From NCBI GenBank assembly GCA_947044405.1, contig CAMRHE010000329.1:1349001-1413000 (forward strand): a stretch of DNA of 64,000 nucleotides, given 5' to 3'. The notes below the pieces were generated by a model, which was not told the origin of the DNA, did not search any database, and saw nothing but the letters and a program-made list of their open reading frames with translations. Both the position numbers and the translations under genes were made by a program. Below are positions 23,077 through 36,300 of this stretch, in pieces (the stretch's first letter is position 1; every line of letters begins with the position of its first letter). This DNA is from Leptodactylus fallax. Lineage: Eukaryota; Chordata; Amphibia; Anura; Leptodactylidae.

Positions 23077-23228
23077 CAGGGCCATTTTAACACATTGGTG
23101 GGCCCAGTGCAGAGGTTTCATAAGTGGGCCCCATCACCACCCGCTATTATACCCATCTGAAAGCTGCCAAAAACTGGGATTTTATAAGGTGAAAGTGCAC
23201 CATTGGCCCTATGGTTAAAGCGGCCCTG
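23077..23228. mobile_element. Short hAT-like MITE
   Basis: 152 bp with inverted ends CAGGGCCATTTTAAC and CAGGGCCGCTTTAAC. Both sides carry a perfect 8-bp duplication GTACCACC (23069-23076, 23229-23236). It appears absent from the matching site in unit B (around 52940-53050), so it inserted after the duplication. Confidence 0.88.
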
Positions 23229-23356
23229 GTACCACCACGTGTCCACGTTGTTCTCACTTGGACCATGCACCCACCAGTCCACACAGCTAACACGTGCCAC
23301 GTGAAGTAGTCGGGACCAACAAGAAGGTCCTCATGAAGTACAGTATTGAGTCACAA

Positions 23357-23985
23357 CTAGTGATGGGTGAACTTCATGAGATTCGTTTTGTGAATATTTG
23401 TTCGGCCTCCGGTTTATTTCATGCCGAACTTGTTTGGATAGAACCGGAAGTGTTCTTATTATACTCGGGGGTCTCCTCAGACTGCAGGCCAAGAGGTGGT
23501 GAGTAAACTGATAACCAGTTATACTCGCCTTGCCTCACCTGTCCTGGGCATCACTGCAGCATCCAGTGGCGTCTGGCGCCCTCTTTTGGCCTCCATCTGA
23601 CATCACATGCCCCGGGGTAACCGCTGAAGCCTGTGATTGGGCTTTGACCCAGCGTCATAACACTCACACAGATCACAGGCCTCAGTGGTCACGTGTGGCA
23701 CTCTGATGTCATAATGTTGGGTCAGAGCCCAGTCACAGCCCTCAGCAGTGACATCAGACAGAGACCTGAAAAGGCTTGAAGAGGACGTCAGGAACCACCG
23801 GAAGCCGCAAGGATGCCCAGGAGAAATGAGGCAAGGTGAGTATAAGTGTTTGTTATTTTCCCACTGGGCCTCCACTTATTATACGCTGGGGTCTGAGGAG
23901 TTCCCAGAGTATAATAGTGTTTCAAGGGTGACGAAACCCCAAAAGTTTCATATATTCAGGCAAATCCGAAACCACCCCCCATTAT
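23357..23985. mobile_element. hAT-like MITE (TAGTGATG family), unit A copy
   Basis: The left terminus TAGTGATGGGTGAAC matches the intact element at 2787-3297. The interior includes TTATTATACTCGGGGGTCTC. The right terminus is not clean, so the end is approximate. It is shared with unit B (from about 53178) and is therefore older than the duplication. Confidence 0.7.
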
Positions 23986-24309
23986 AAAGTATCATTTATA
24001 GGATCAGTCTCCTCCAAATTGGGATGAGACACCTTATATGTAGTCTAAAGCTCCATGGCCCAGAAGCGACGGCACCATCTGCTTCCCCTCAAGTTATAAG
24101 TTTTAGTTATAGGTAACATTGCTGTTATATGAGTGACGACATGCTGTATATAAAATATCCCATCAAATGTTTCCCCTTATTATATCTGGTAATCATAGAT
24201 TTTGTGTGTTTTTATGTCTCATCTTCTTTCCATTCAGGTTCCTATCATATAGAGTCTTCTCAGCTGAGATCACCTATGTAAAATAATTTATCAGACTGAC
24301 CCATCAAGG

Positions 24310-27300
24310 ATGGAAAGAGACAAGAACAAGATGGCGGAAAGTATATTAAATCTCACCCTAGAGATCATCTACCAGCTTACTGGAGAGGTGAGAGATTCTG
24401 ATGATGTCACATTACATCATTCTTATGTGGGAACTGCCATTTCTACTAGTATATAATGTATCTGGCTTCTTGCCCCGCAGTTGGCTCAGAGACCCCAGGC
24501 ATTTAGGCAAGTTTTGTTTTGTAAATACAGGAGCAGACACAGGGGCAGAGCGCGGGGGGAGAGATGTGAGCAGAGCTGCTGAGACAGACATGTTATGTCT
24601 GGGGGAGTCTAAGAGCCACTGTTCCTCTTTACTTCACAGTATATAGTTAGGTATGTGTTACCCCCATATACTCACAGGACCTAGCTAGTAACCGTAGTTA
24701 GGGATCAAATATATATAGTTCAGGGCAGTGATAGGTTAGGCTCCGAAGGCCAACTAGCGTAGAGGCCGGGGCACAGTAGTTAGCTGGCAGGTTAAGGACC
24801 AGTGTAGGGAGTCAGGCCGCATCACGCCGCACGCGCCCTGTTTGCGCCTGTGAAGAATCTCACCATCACATCATCATATCCTGATCGGTTGTCTGTCATC
24901 TCCTGGAAGAACCGAGGATCCACAGTCATCCACAGGGGCCCCTGCATCTCTTCTGTGCCTGGAGGATTGTGCACTGGACTCTTGCTATATATCTATATAT
25001 ATACGGGATATAACTAAGCGGTGAGGACTTGCTGGTTGTTGTAGTATTGCTGTGTTCTGAGTATATTGTATGTATGTACTATTACCCTGTTGATTCTTAT
25101 AAAGCTACTGTTATAACCTTATGTGGATCGTATGTATTCTCAGACTGTGAGATTAGTACAGTGATCCTGTTAAGGCTACTAACTGTACTCATGGGTAAGT
25201 CCCAGGAAGAGATCCTCCCGAATACAGAGGCTCATCCGGGGGAGGCACTGATATATTTCATATATGTTCCCACCTTCCCGCGAGGCGGCCCATACACACA
25301 GGTCAGCGCGAGTCTGTTGCGGGGGGTAATACCATACCCCCCCCCAAATAGGGCCATTTGGGGCACTGCTGAGATTTAGAGTGGGAATAGCAGATATGGA
25401 GAAGCGATAGCTCAGAGGGGAACCTCCCACTAGCTACTACATGGGATTACCGACCTCCTGTTCCTTCCCTGGTTCAGGTAAAGGAAGAACCCCGCTCAGC
25501 CAGTTACCCCCCCAGTGGCCGCGCTAGCAGTTCCTCTAGTGACAGTGCTATTAGCACTTAGCCAGGCTGACTGAAATGTTAGCTCAGGGCCTGCAGGCCA
25601 CTCACTACAAGAAACTAAAAGTATTCTCTGGTAATGTCCCAGTACCACAAGGGGAGGAAAACTTTGAGATATGGAAAGAACATACTCTCCAATGCCTGAA
25701 GGAATGGTCTTGCCTGAAGAAGGCAAGCGGCAGCGATCAGTGAAAGTTTGCGGCTCCTGCTGCAGAATTGATCCGCTTGTACAGAGACTCTCATGAAGGA
25801 GTGAGTGCATTGGACTATATACAAGTACTGTCTGATCACTTTGAGCCATACTATGACCTTGCCCAGATGGTTGCTGATTACCGAATGGTTCGTCAAAAGA
25901 AGGGGAAAATGTCTCTACTTTTATTAACCGTTTACAGTTACTTCTTTCACGTCTGGTGTACCACGCAGCTATATCTACTTCAGAGGTAGACGCTATGAGA
26001 ACCAGTCAGTTGGTGAGAGGGTTACAACCTCATCATCCTCTTGCTCAAGTACTCAAGGTCTTACTATCTGATAGAGTCCTTCCATTTCCTGACTTAATGA
26101 AGTTAGTGAAGAAACAAGAAGCTGACATTAGTTTTAGTACCCCTAAGAAAGCGAAAAGCATCTCTAAAGAAGATGTTGTTCCTAATTCAAACAAGGACAA
26201 ACCAGCGGAGCGGTCAGAACTAGACAGTCCGCCACCCACCCACGCCACCAATGGAGGAAGGATGCTAGAACCTGTTATAAATGTGGTCAGACGGGCATAC
26301 GCCAGACAGTGACGGAGGCAGTGAGGGATTGGGACACAGTGCTGCTCTCTATTCAGAATCAAAGACACCGAAGGAAGGCGGGGAGTAAAGACCAGAGGCG
26401 CTATCGGGGCCCAGGTCCGTTGTCAAAGTCACGTCAAGGTCAGCCGCCCGCCCTGTTTGATACAGGATCAAGTGACCCGATTTATCGCTCGTTCTACCAA
26501 AAGTATCTGAGGGATATACCTCTCAGCTACGGGACAATGAAATTGTGGGGGCAACAGGACATATCCGAGATGGCAGCCACAAGTAGTAAGCGCCCTGATT
26601 AGAAGATCAGAGTGCGCTCCCTGAAGATTACGGCTCTTGTCGTCCGATACAGGGGTTCGGCAGCTCGGATACTGGCACAATGTCCCGCAGTGCATAGCTT
26701 AGAAGTTTCTGGAAGAGATGGAACCCGCAGCCAGCCGGGAAAACTCGATCTAGAGAACGTGGCCCGCTCGGCTATCGACAGGAATGGAACAATGGGAGAG
26801 AACGGGAGTCGCCGGCGGGGGGACGGAGTAGCCAGCAGCCCCGTTGCTTGAAGGGGGGTATGCCCTTATGGAAACCCCGAAGAAAGATTAACCAGAATGG
26901 CTGGATGGGATCCCAGAGAGAAAGGACGGAGAAATAAAGTGGAGTTATCTACCGTGTGACAGTGAGGAACTGTTCACCGCATCCGATCGAAGGACCATAC
27001 AGAATGTGGCCCACTGCTACCCTGTGCTTGGAGTAAATCCATACGCTGAAGTGTGCAGGATTCAAACCGAGATGCAATCCCAATCTCAATCTTGACTTGA
27101 GTGATCCACATTTACCAGAGGCCGGAATAGCGACTGACCAGAAGTGCGAATTATCGGAAGTGTTCTCCATGGATGATATGGATGTAGGTTGTGCTAAAAG
27201 TGCCAACACACCCGATTGACCGATTCACTCCGGGAGCGACCACGGAGAGTTGCTCCAAAGGGTTGATGAGTAAGACAGACCACAGCAAATGAAAGGCAGG

Positions 27301-30300
27301 GGTCATTGTGGACAGTAAGAGCCCCATGCCTCACCATTGTGGTGGTAAGAAAAAATCTGGAGCAATTCGCCTATGTGGGATTACAGAACCTGAACCGGAG
27401 AACCTTACCGATCAGAACACGCCGAGAAGAAGAAGTGGAAGCTCTGAATGGAAACTGTTGGTTCACAGTGCTGGACCTAAGATCGGGATACTATCAAGTC
27501 CCAATGGCACCTGAGGATCAGGAAAAGACAGCCTTCATATGCCCCTTGGGCTTCAGTTCACCGAGCCGCAAGGTACAAAGGTGCGCCAGCAACGTTCCAA
27601 AGGTTGATGGAAAGAGTGTAGGGTAGGCCCCGGGAATGCCTTGTATATCTTGATGACATTATTGTGTTTGGAAAGACGGGAAGAACATGAAGAACGACTC
27701 ATGAGAGTACTCCACGCTAAAAGAAGAGGGGCGAGTGCGGCTGACAAATGCAAATTTGAGATCTTCGGTCACTTATGTAGGTCATATTGTTTCTGCTGAA
27801 GGAGTGCTACCGATCCGGTAAGATTGAAGCGGGGAATTGGCCCCGACGAAAAAACGGAGTTGACTTGGGGTTGTGGATTCTATCGACGTTTGGGAAGGAT
27901 ATCAAAAAGCGAGCCCCCTCGACCGGAAGAGGGAGGGAGGGAAAGAAGAAAGGGTCTCCAAAAGCTGCGTAGGGGCGCGGTGGAAGAAGCAAAGTGGAAG
28001 AAGAAAGCAGAAGCTCCGTTCGGCTTATGCTGATGACATAAGCCTATGCTACAGTAGGCAGCTTTGAAGGATTAGGTGGCGGCGCACCAAGAATACGGCG
28101 GGACGGCCCATAGCTCATAAGGAAGTCTTCCCAGGAGAAAAATATCCAGACATAAAGGAGTTTTGGCGAAGGGGCCAGTGATAAATACAGAAAAGGAGCC
28201 ACGTGAAGTAAGAACAGACAACAAACGACATACGTTTGTCAACGCAAACCGAGACAGGACACGCGGTGGCAGCTTATCCAACACCAACACAAAGAAAATG
28301 GGCAAGAACAGGGGAGGCCAGCGCCGGACCAGTGGAGAGGGAGAATGGGAAGAAGTGAAGTCCGGAGTAGGAGCGGGCCAGGGGAGGAAGAGAGAGCCTT
28401 TCTGAAACTGGCATTGACTCTATTGGGGGAGGCCCGAAGCTGTACAGACATGTTGCCACCCGCCGCTTTAGGATCCTTGAGAGTTGTTCATATCTCAAAG
28501 CGAATGATCTGGAGTCAAAAGACTGATCCTTAATGGACCCTTATCAAGCAGTGAGTTCCAAGACAGAGAAAGTAAAGACATCCCACGAAGAGTCAACCAC
28601 GAGATTGGGAGAAGTTGAAAAGACAAGGCCACTTATCGGTGGTGCTGTATCAGATCACCCGGAAGGCGCCAACAGATCAAGCGCTAGAAGAGATCGAAGT
28701 CGCATGATTATCATGGTCATTGGGACCTGAGAAGACTAGGCCTAAACAAGACCGTCAGGCCAAAGAGAGATACGGACGGGAGGTGCGGAGAGGAGAGGAA
28801 GAGCCAGGAGGGCCCATGGGACACGAAGAGTGGGCCCCATGGATCTGTCGCATAGACGAGACAACGACCAGAGGGGAAAGGGGGGACGATCACCACGAAG
28901 AAGCCCCGAAGGAAAAAGGACGTGAAGAGTGTGGGAAAAGTATTTATCCAAGGCTACACACCGGGCATCGATCAAGGCGGGGAGAGTAACCGATCAAAGA
29001 GTTACGGTGAACAGAAAAGGGAGAGCCACATAGAGGGAGATGCCGAAAGATTTAACAGGATAGATATGCTGGTACCAGTGGGTAAGTGGAGAGAAAAGTG
29101 GAGGCAGGGCATGCCATAAAGACAAGGCAGAGAGCACAGGATATTCACCAACTTGATGTTGGAAGAGAGCCAGGCTACCATTGACATGTGGGAGTCTCAC
29201 CGTGGTACAGTCATCGAGATCATACGATACGGGACGTGAAAGAAACGCTAAGAGTGCAGGGGAGGAAAAGGGCCAAAGGAAGAAGGAAATAAAAGGAGTT
29301 GAGAGTAAGAAGAGAAGAACGGGGAAGTTCGCGGATGGGAGTACGAAAACAAAGTGGCGAGAGGGGAGTGAACTCTACAGTGGAGATGGTGCCGGAATAC
29401 AGAAGATAAAGGGGGGGGAGGTCAGGACTGGCATAGAAATCAGTGCCTGTACCCAGATGATGGAGGATATCCCAAGATGGGGGCGATTCTCAGAGGAACC
29501 ACGACCCGAAATCGAGAGGAGGAGGGCCCGAAGTCCAGATCACCAGACCTCCAGGGAGACCAGAACCCCAAACCGAGACCGATCGTGTCCAGAGAGCGGG
29601 AAGCCCGCACCATCCCCCCAGGAGACAACCAGTTTAGGGCCGGACAGCAGTTTACCCAGAGAGAGGTAGGAGAGGAGAGAGAATTAGAACCCCCACCATG
29701 CTGACATATGATAGTTTGGGGGACCCCAGATTTACTACTAGCCTCATTTATACCATGCTTGGGTGGGGAGTGTCCACTTTGGTCAATATGTTACCAATTT
29801 TCGCTCCTGCTGGCATGTATACCTATTAACCTGTTGTGACTCTGTAAATGCAAAAGCAACCAATTGATATTGTCATTGGTAATGTTGACTGTATACTATG
29901 ACTGTAGCGACGGACGAAAGATTCACCAGAGGGAGAGGTAGGGAACTGCCATTCTACAGTATATAATGTATCTGGCTTCTGCCCCGCAGTTTGGCTTCAG
30001 AGACCCAGGCATTAGTGCAAGTTTGTTGTAAAACAGGAGCAGACACAGGAGGCAGAGCGTGGGGGGAGAGATGTGAGCAGAGCTGCTGAGACAGACATGT
30101 TATGTCTGGGGGAGTCTAAGAGCCACTTGTTCCTCTTTACTTCACAGTATATAGTTAGGTATGTGTTACCCCCTATATACTCACAGGACCTAGCTAGTAA
30201 CCGTAGTTAGGGATCAAATATATATAGTTCAGGGCAGTGATAGGTTAGGCTTCCGAAGGCCAACTAGCTAGTTAGAGGCCCGGTGGCACAGTAGTTTAGC

Positions 30301-33300
30301 TGGCAGGTTAAGGACTCAGTGTTAGGGTAGTCAGGCCTGCATCTACTGCGTCACCGCGCCCTGTTTGCTGCCTGTGAAGAATCTCACCATCATCATCATC
30401 ATATCCTGATCGGTTGTCTGTCATCTCCTGGAAGAATCCGAGGATCCACAGTCATCCACAGGGGCCCCTGCATCTCTTCTGTTGCCTGGAGGTATTGTGC
30501 ACTGGACTCTTGCTATATATCTATATATATACCCGGGTATATAACCTAAGACGGTTGAGGACTTGCTGGTTGTTGTAGTATTGCTGTGTTCTGAGTATAT
30601 TGTATGTATGTACTATTACCCTGTTGATTCTTATAAAGCTACTGTTATAACCTTATGTGGTATCTGTATGTATTCTTCAGACTGTGAGATTAGTACAGTG
30701 ATCCTTGTTAAGGCTACTAACTGTACTTCATGGGTAAGTCCCAGGAAGAGACCCCCTGTAATACAGAGGCTCTATCCTGGGTGGAGGCACTGATATATTT
30801 CATATATGTTCCCACTCTTCCCTTCAGCGAAGGCTTCAGGTCCCATATACACACAGGTCAGCGCCAGAGTCTGTTGCGGGAGGGATAATACTCATACCCC
30901 CCCCCCAAATAGGGCTACACTTATCTATAGTAATAACAGATGATATGACTGGAGAGGTGATGGACTCTGGACATGTATGTAGTGATATTTATTAATGTGT
31001 CTCCCCATAACCAGGATTACACAGTAGTGAAGAAGACCTCTAGTGGGCGCTGTCACCCCCTGATACATGAGCAGATCAATGGACAGAAGATCCTAGAACT
31101 CACCAACAAGATGATTGAGCTGCTGACTGGAGAGGTGACACTGCTGGGAATGCTGGGACATTATACAGTAACTGGAGGGGTCTGGGTGATGACTGTATCA
31201 TTGTGTTGTCAGGTTCCTATAAGGTGTCAGGATGTCGCTGTCTATTTCTCCATGGAGGAGTGGGAGTATTTAGAAGGACACAAGGATCTGTACAAGGAGG
31301 TGATGATGGAGGACCACCAGCCCCTCACATCACCAGGTAATAGACATGACTATATACACATGGACTTCCATTATTTGTATGTACAGAATGAATTCAGTCC
31401 CTGTCTGTGTTTCCTACAGGTAGATCCAGTAAGAGGACAACACCGGAGAGATGTCCCAGTCCTCTTCTTCCACAGGATGATCAGGTAGATGGAGATATTC
31501 CCTATGATGTGTAGATGGGCTGTGAAGTCCTTGTCTTCCAATCATGTTCCATTCTTCTCCATGCTGATGACTTCTCCATTATTTTTGTCACAGATTTTCC
31601 CTCAGAATAAATATATGTGTGATATTAATTCTACAGCCATAAAGATAAAGGAAGAGCCGTATGTGAGTGGTGATGAGGAGTGTGAGGAGGACATTCCTAC
31701 AGGGAACCGCCCAGGTGAGTAATAACCACTGAATAAACATGTGTAAGCCTTAAAACATACACTCTGTATAGCGTTATAGGCTGTCTCACATATGTGTGTA
31801 TAATATCACATGGCTCACTAGTGTAGGCAGGGTCGGACTGGCCTACCGAGGTATCTGTGAATCCCCTGTTGGGCCCCGTGCTCATAGGGGACCCTACTGG
31901 ACCCCCACTGCTTTTTTTTAAATAGGCAATGGAGGTGCAGTAACTGCCCCTATTCTCTTACCTCTTTCCTCTCCTGGCCAGGGCCCCCCCCCCCCCCCTG
32001 TACGCCACACATTACATCATCGTGGAGCACAGGGCCCAGGCTGAAGTGGGAAGAGGAGAGGTAAGTGATGCAGCCAGGTTCTCCCCGATTTTGTGATTCG
32101 GTTTTGAGAACCGGATCGCAAAACCAGGGGGAAGTGGTGCTGCCGACCCACCATAAGTGACTCCATACAGCTGATGAGGCCGTGTGTCAGCCTCCTAGCG
32201 ATCAGGTATTTCTGGTCTTATCCTCAGTGTTCGGTTTCAGGGTGGCGCCTCATTTCTGGAAATCCTGTACCTAATTGGTCTTAGCGGTCACATGATTTTC
32301 CGGACTCCCAGCAAGGAGGCGCTGGCACGAGACTGAATGGACATTGGCGGCGGACAACGGAGCGCGAGGACAGGGGAGTATGCTTTTTTATTTATTTTTT
32401 ATTTTACACCTCCTGCCCGAAACATGGGTTGCTCCAGTTCCTGGACAACCTCTTTAAAGGATTTATCCATCTTTCTAATATTGATGGCCTGTCTTTAGGA
32501 TAGACCATCAATATTACATCTGCAGGGGTACAACAGCCAGGACCTCTGCAGATCAGCTTTTCCAGGAAAGTAAGGCTACAGGTAATAGTAACAATTCTAG
32601 GAGCCACGCTGTTCACTTGCCATACAGGGTGTAGCAGTGGCTTTAGGTAGTGCAGTGGTGCACATCGTATGGCGGGTGAGCAGCATGGCTCCCTGACATG
32701 TTATTACCTTTAGCCGCCCTGTGTCGGTACTGCAGGGGTCCTGGCGGTGGGCCCCTAGAAACAATTCTACTGGTGGGCCCTCGACATCCCAGTCCGACAA
32801 TGATTGTAGGCTTTGCAATATTCTCCTGTCAGCATTAGTGTCATCCAACACTTTCTAGTGCCATAAATGTGCACAATTGGAAAACAGATTAATAGTTTTC
32901 TTTTCCTCCACCTTCTGAGCAGATTATAAAGTGATTGGAAATAAAATGATGGCTGAACATGTCAGATAGCTGTCAGCCAAATGCCGATTAATCATACTCT
33001 CTCCTTAATCTAATGTGTATGGAAAATATTTCATATATATATATACACAGCGGGAGAAGTATTGAACACGTCACCAATTTTCAAAGTAAATCTATTTCTA
33101 TAGGTGCCATTGACATGAAATTCTCCCTAGATGTCAGTAACATCCCATCCAATCCACACAGGTAAAGAAACCAAACCAGAGATGTCCATAAATGATGTGT
33201 AATAATGAGAAATGACACAGAGATAAAGTATTGAGCACATGAAGAAAGACAAGAGCAAAAAGCCCTGGAAAGTCCGAAATTAGGAATTAGAAAAATAGGG

Positions 33301-36300
33301 AAAATAGTGAATAATAATGAAAATAGTGAAAAATAATAACAGTGGGTTCAACTGATGGCCTATAAAATGGTGTCTCATTACTAAGGTGTCAAACAAGAAA
33401 CATCTCATGATGGGTAAAACCACTGAGCTGTCTCAAGACCTTCACAACCTTATTGTTGCAAAACATGAAGGTTCTAGTGATCTCTGTTGAGGCCGTAATC
33501 TGAAAGTAGAAAAAACATAATTTCACCATAAACTGGCCACGACCAGGCGCTTCTCGCAAGATTTCACACAGAAGAGAGAAAAGAATTATCAGAAGAGTTG
33601 TCCAAGAGCCAAGAAACACCTGTGGAGCGCGAAAGAAAGACCTGGAATCAACAGGTAGAAGAAGTAATGTCCTCACCCTCCATGGCCTGTACGCACGCTC
33701 ACCACACAAGACTGAACAACAAGCATGTTCACTACAAGCCTGTGACATCCTGGGAGAATATAGACTGGTCAGATGAGACCAACATTGAATTCTATGAATG
33801 CCATAATACACACCATGTTTGGAAGCCAAAAGGCGCTGCATATGACCCCAAAAAGACGGGACCAACAGTGAAGTTTGGAGGTGGGAACATCATGGTGTGG
33901 GGCAGTTTTTCAGCATACAGCACTGGCAAACTTCAGGATGATGAAGATGAGAGTAGGGTGGACATTTCAGCAAGACAATGATCCAAAACACACAGTCAAG
34001 GAAGAAAGAAAATAAATCTGCTAGAATAGCCAAGCTGATCCCCTGACCTGTATCTAATAGAAAATCTATGAAAGGATGTAAAGCTCAGAGTTCATAGAAG
34101 GAGCCCACCTAATCTCCAGGATGGAAAGAGTGTTCGGGCCATAATCCCACCTGAGCCATGCTGGCCACCAGTGTCCATACAGGAGGTGTCTTAGAGCTTC
34201 ATCACCAACAAAGGCTTTTGTACCAAGTATGAAATACATTTCCGTAAGTGAGGTCAATACTTTTCCCCTGTGACATTCCTCATTATTACACATGATTTAT
34301 GGACATCTCTGGTTTGGTTTCTTTGCCTGTGTGGATTGGATGGGTTGTTACCGATATCTGGTGAGAATTCCATGTCAATAGCACCTTTAGAAATAGATTT
34401 ACTTTGAATATTGGTGGCGTGTTCGATACTTATTTCACCCGTTGTGTATGTGTATATACAGTGCTTGTCATAAATGAGTACACCCCAACAGATTTGTCAG
34501 ATTACCTTTGGTTTCCTTCAAGAATCAACATTTCCTTCTGGTTACCATACTACAAAATACTCCCACTAATGTGGGCCATGGATTGCAAACAAGATTTGTT
34601 ATTCAATTAATTCAAGTCCATGGTACAAGAATGAGCACACCCCAATGCTAGTCTTAGGAGCAAAGCTAAAGTTTACACGACGAAATTCGAATTAACAAGA
34701 ATTTAACCCCAGGTGAGGGTAATTCTTCATTGAGCAAGTTCCCAGCAGACAGGTGACTATAAAAGGACGCCCAGAAGACACAAGAAAGGTGAAGGCTACA
34801 AGAAGTTCAGCAAAGCTTTACTTATCGGTCAGAAAACTGTATCAAAATGCTACAAAAATTAACAAGGATGGAACAGTAGCCATCTCACAGAAGACAGCGT
34901 CTTCTGATGAGAAGGGTTGAAGAAAATCATCATGCTAGTTCACTGTAGTTGGCTAAAGAAGTAGAAAGCCAAACTGGGTTGAGTGTTTCCTGTGACAAAG
35001 TACGGCATACACTGCAGAGTAATGCCATGTATGGATGTCATCCACGAAGGAAGTCTCTCCTAAAGCCCACCTATAATTTGCCAGGACCCATGAAGAAAAA
35101 GATGAAGACTACTGGGACTCTATAATCTAGAGTGATCAGACCAAGACAAAAGTCTTTAGAACTGATAGCTTCAATTGTATGGTGTCGCAAAGGTGATGAG
35201 TGCAAAGAAAAATACATGGTGCCTACAGAGAAACGTGGTCGTGGCTGTGGCCGTGTCCTTATGTGGGGCTGCATGAGGGCTGCTGGTGTCAGGGAGCTGA
35301 GTGTCATTGATGGCATCATGAATTCACAGATGTACTGCTCTATATTCAAAGAGAAGATGTTTCCATCACTCCATGCCCAACATGACAATGATCCAAAATA
35401 CACATCTAAGACCACTGTTGAATTTCTGAAGAACAGAGTGAAAGTGATTCAGTGGCCAAGTATGTCTCCTGATCTGAACCCAATCTATGAACACCTATGG
35501 GGAATTCTGAAGAGACAAGTTGAGAATTGCTCTCCATCCAGGATCCAGCTACTAAAAGAGGTCATTCTTGAAGAATGGAGAAAGATAGATGCTACAGTAG
35601 GTCTCCAACTTGATCATTCCCTACCTAGAAGACCTACAAGTCATTAAAAATCACGGAGGTCATACAAAACACTAGTTGTAGTAGTTTTTGATGTGGGGTG
35701 TATTCATTTTAGCATCAACTCATTTGAGTAAAACTGACCTGACTTTGTGATGGGTTAAACAAATGTTCTTTAAAACTTGTCAAAATTTTTGAAATTGTTC
35801 AGTGAGATATTAATTAAAATCTTACTTTGCAAGGCAAATGAACTAATTTATACTGAGCACTGTTTAATCGTTATAAAATATCAATATAATTGGGCTATAT
35901 TATTTAAAAATAATAAAAAAAATTTTTTTGTTGTCAGATGACTGTACCAGGAGCTCAGAGGGACATCTGATATTTACACAGTTTAAAGTAGAAGATTGTG
36001 ATATTATACAAGATCCATATGAAGAACATGTCATTACCCCAGATAAACCCTCAGCTTTTCACAGCAAAAATCTGTCATCTGATCCTATTATACACGTCCT
36101 ATTTGCCGATTCATCACAGACTTTGAAGCAAAATAAAAGTCACAGAACGGGTGTTGAAAATCAAAAAATTCAGGCTGCAGAGAAAATATTCTCATGTTCA
36201 GAATGTGGGAAATGTTTTGCTCGGAAATCAAATCTTGTTGAACATCAAAAAACTCACACAAGAGAAAAGCCATATTCATGTTCTGAATGTGCGAAATGTT

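Larger units (their letters stand above)
24426..30919 (+). mobile_element. Ty3/Gypsy LTR retrotransposon in gene 2 intron 1
   Basis: About 6.5 kb with two LTRs, flanked by the 4-bp duplication CTTA (24422-24425 and 30920-30923). LTRs begin TG and end CA (the 3' LTR start reads TA). Unit B preserves the uninterrupted site (TCATTCTTATCTATAGTAAT near 54099-54118), which fixes the insertion exactly. Interior order is gag, protease, reverse transcriptase, RNase H and integrase region, all broken by many small indels. The element cannot encode working proteins as written. Confidence 0.93.

Noticed and set aside
28163..29704. Several purine-rich open frames rich in Glu/Lys/Arg
   Set aside because: They lie inside the degraded Gypsy interior and stay open because of base composition; no conserved motif.
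30973..31488. A single-exon 171-codon protein spanning the KRAB-like box
   Set aside because: It reads through two introns with clear GT/AG ends. Splicing them gives the in-frame model shared by three genes. Kept only as the intron-retention finding.
33598..33981. A stand-alone gene in gene 2 intron 5
   Set aside because: It is the catalytic half of a Tc1 transposase within a framed element and is broken downstream.
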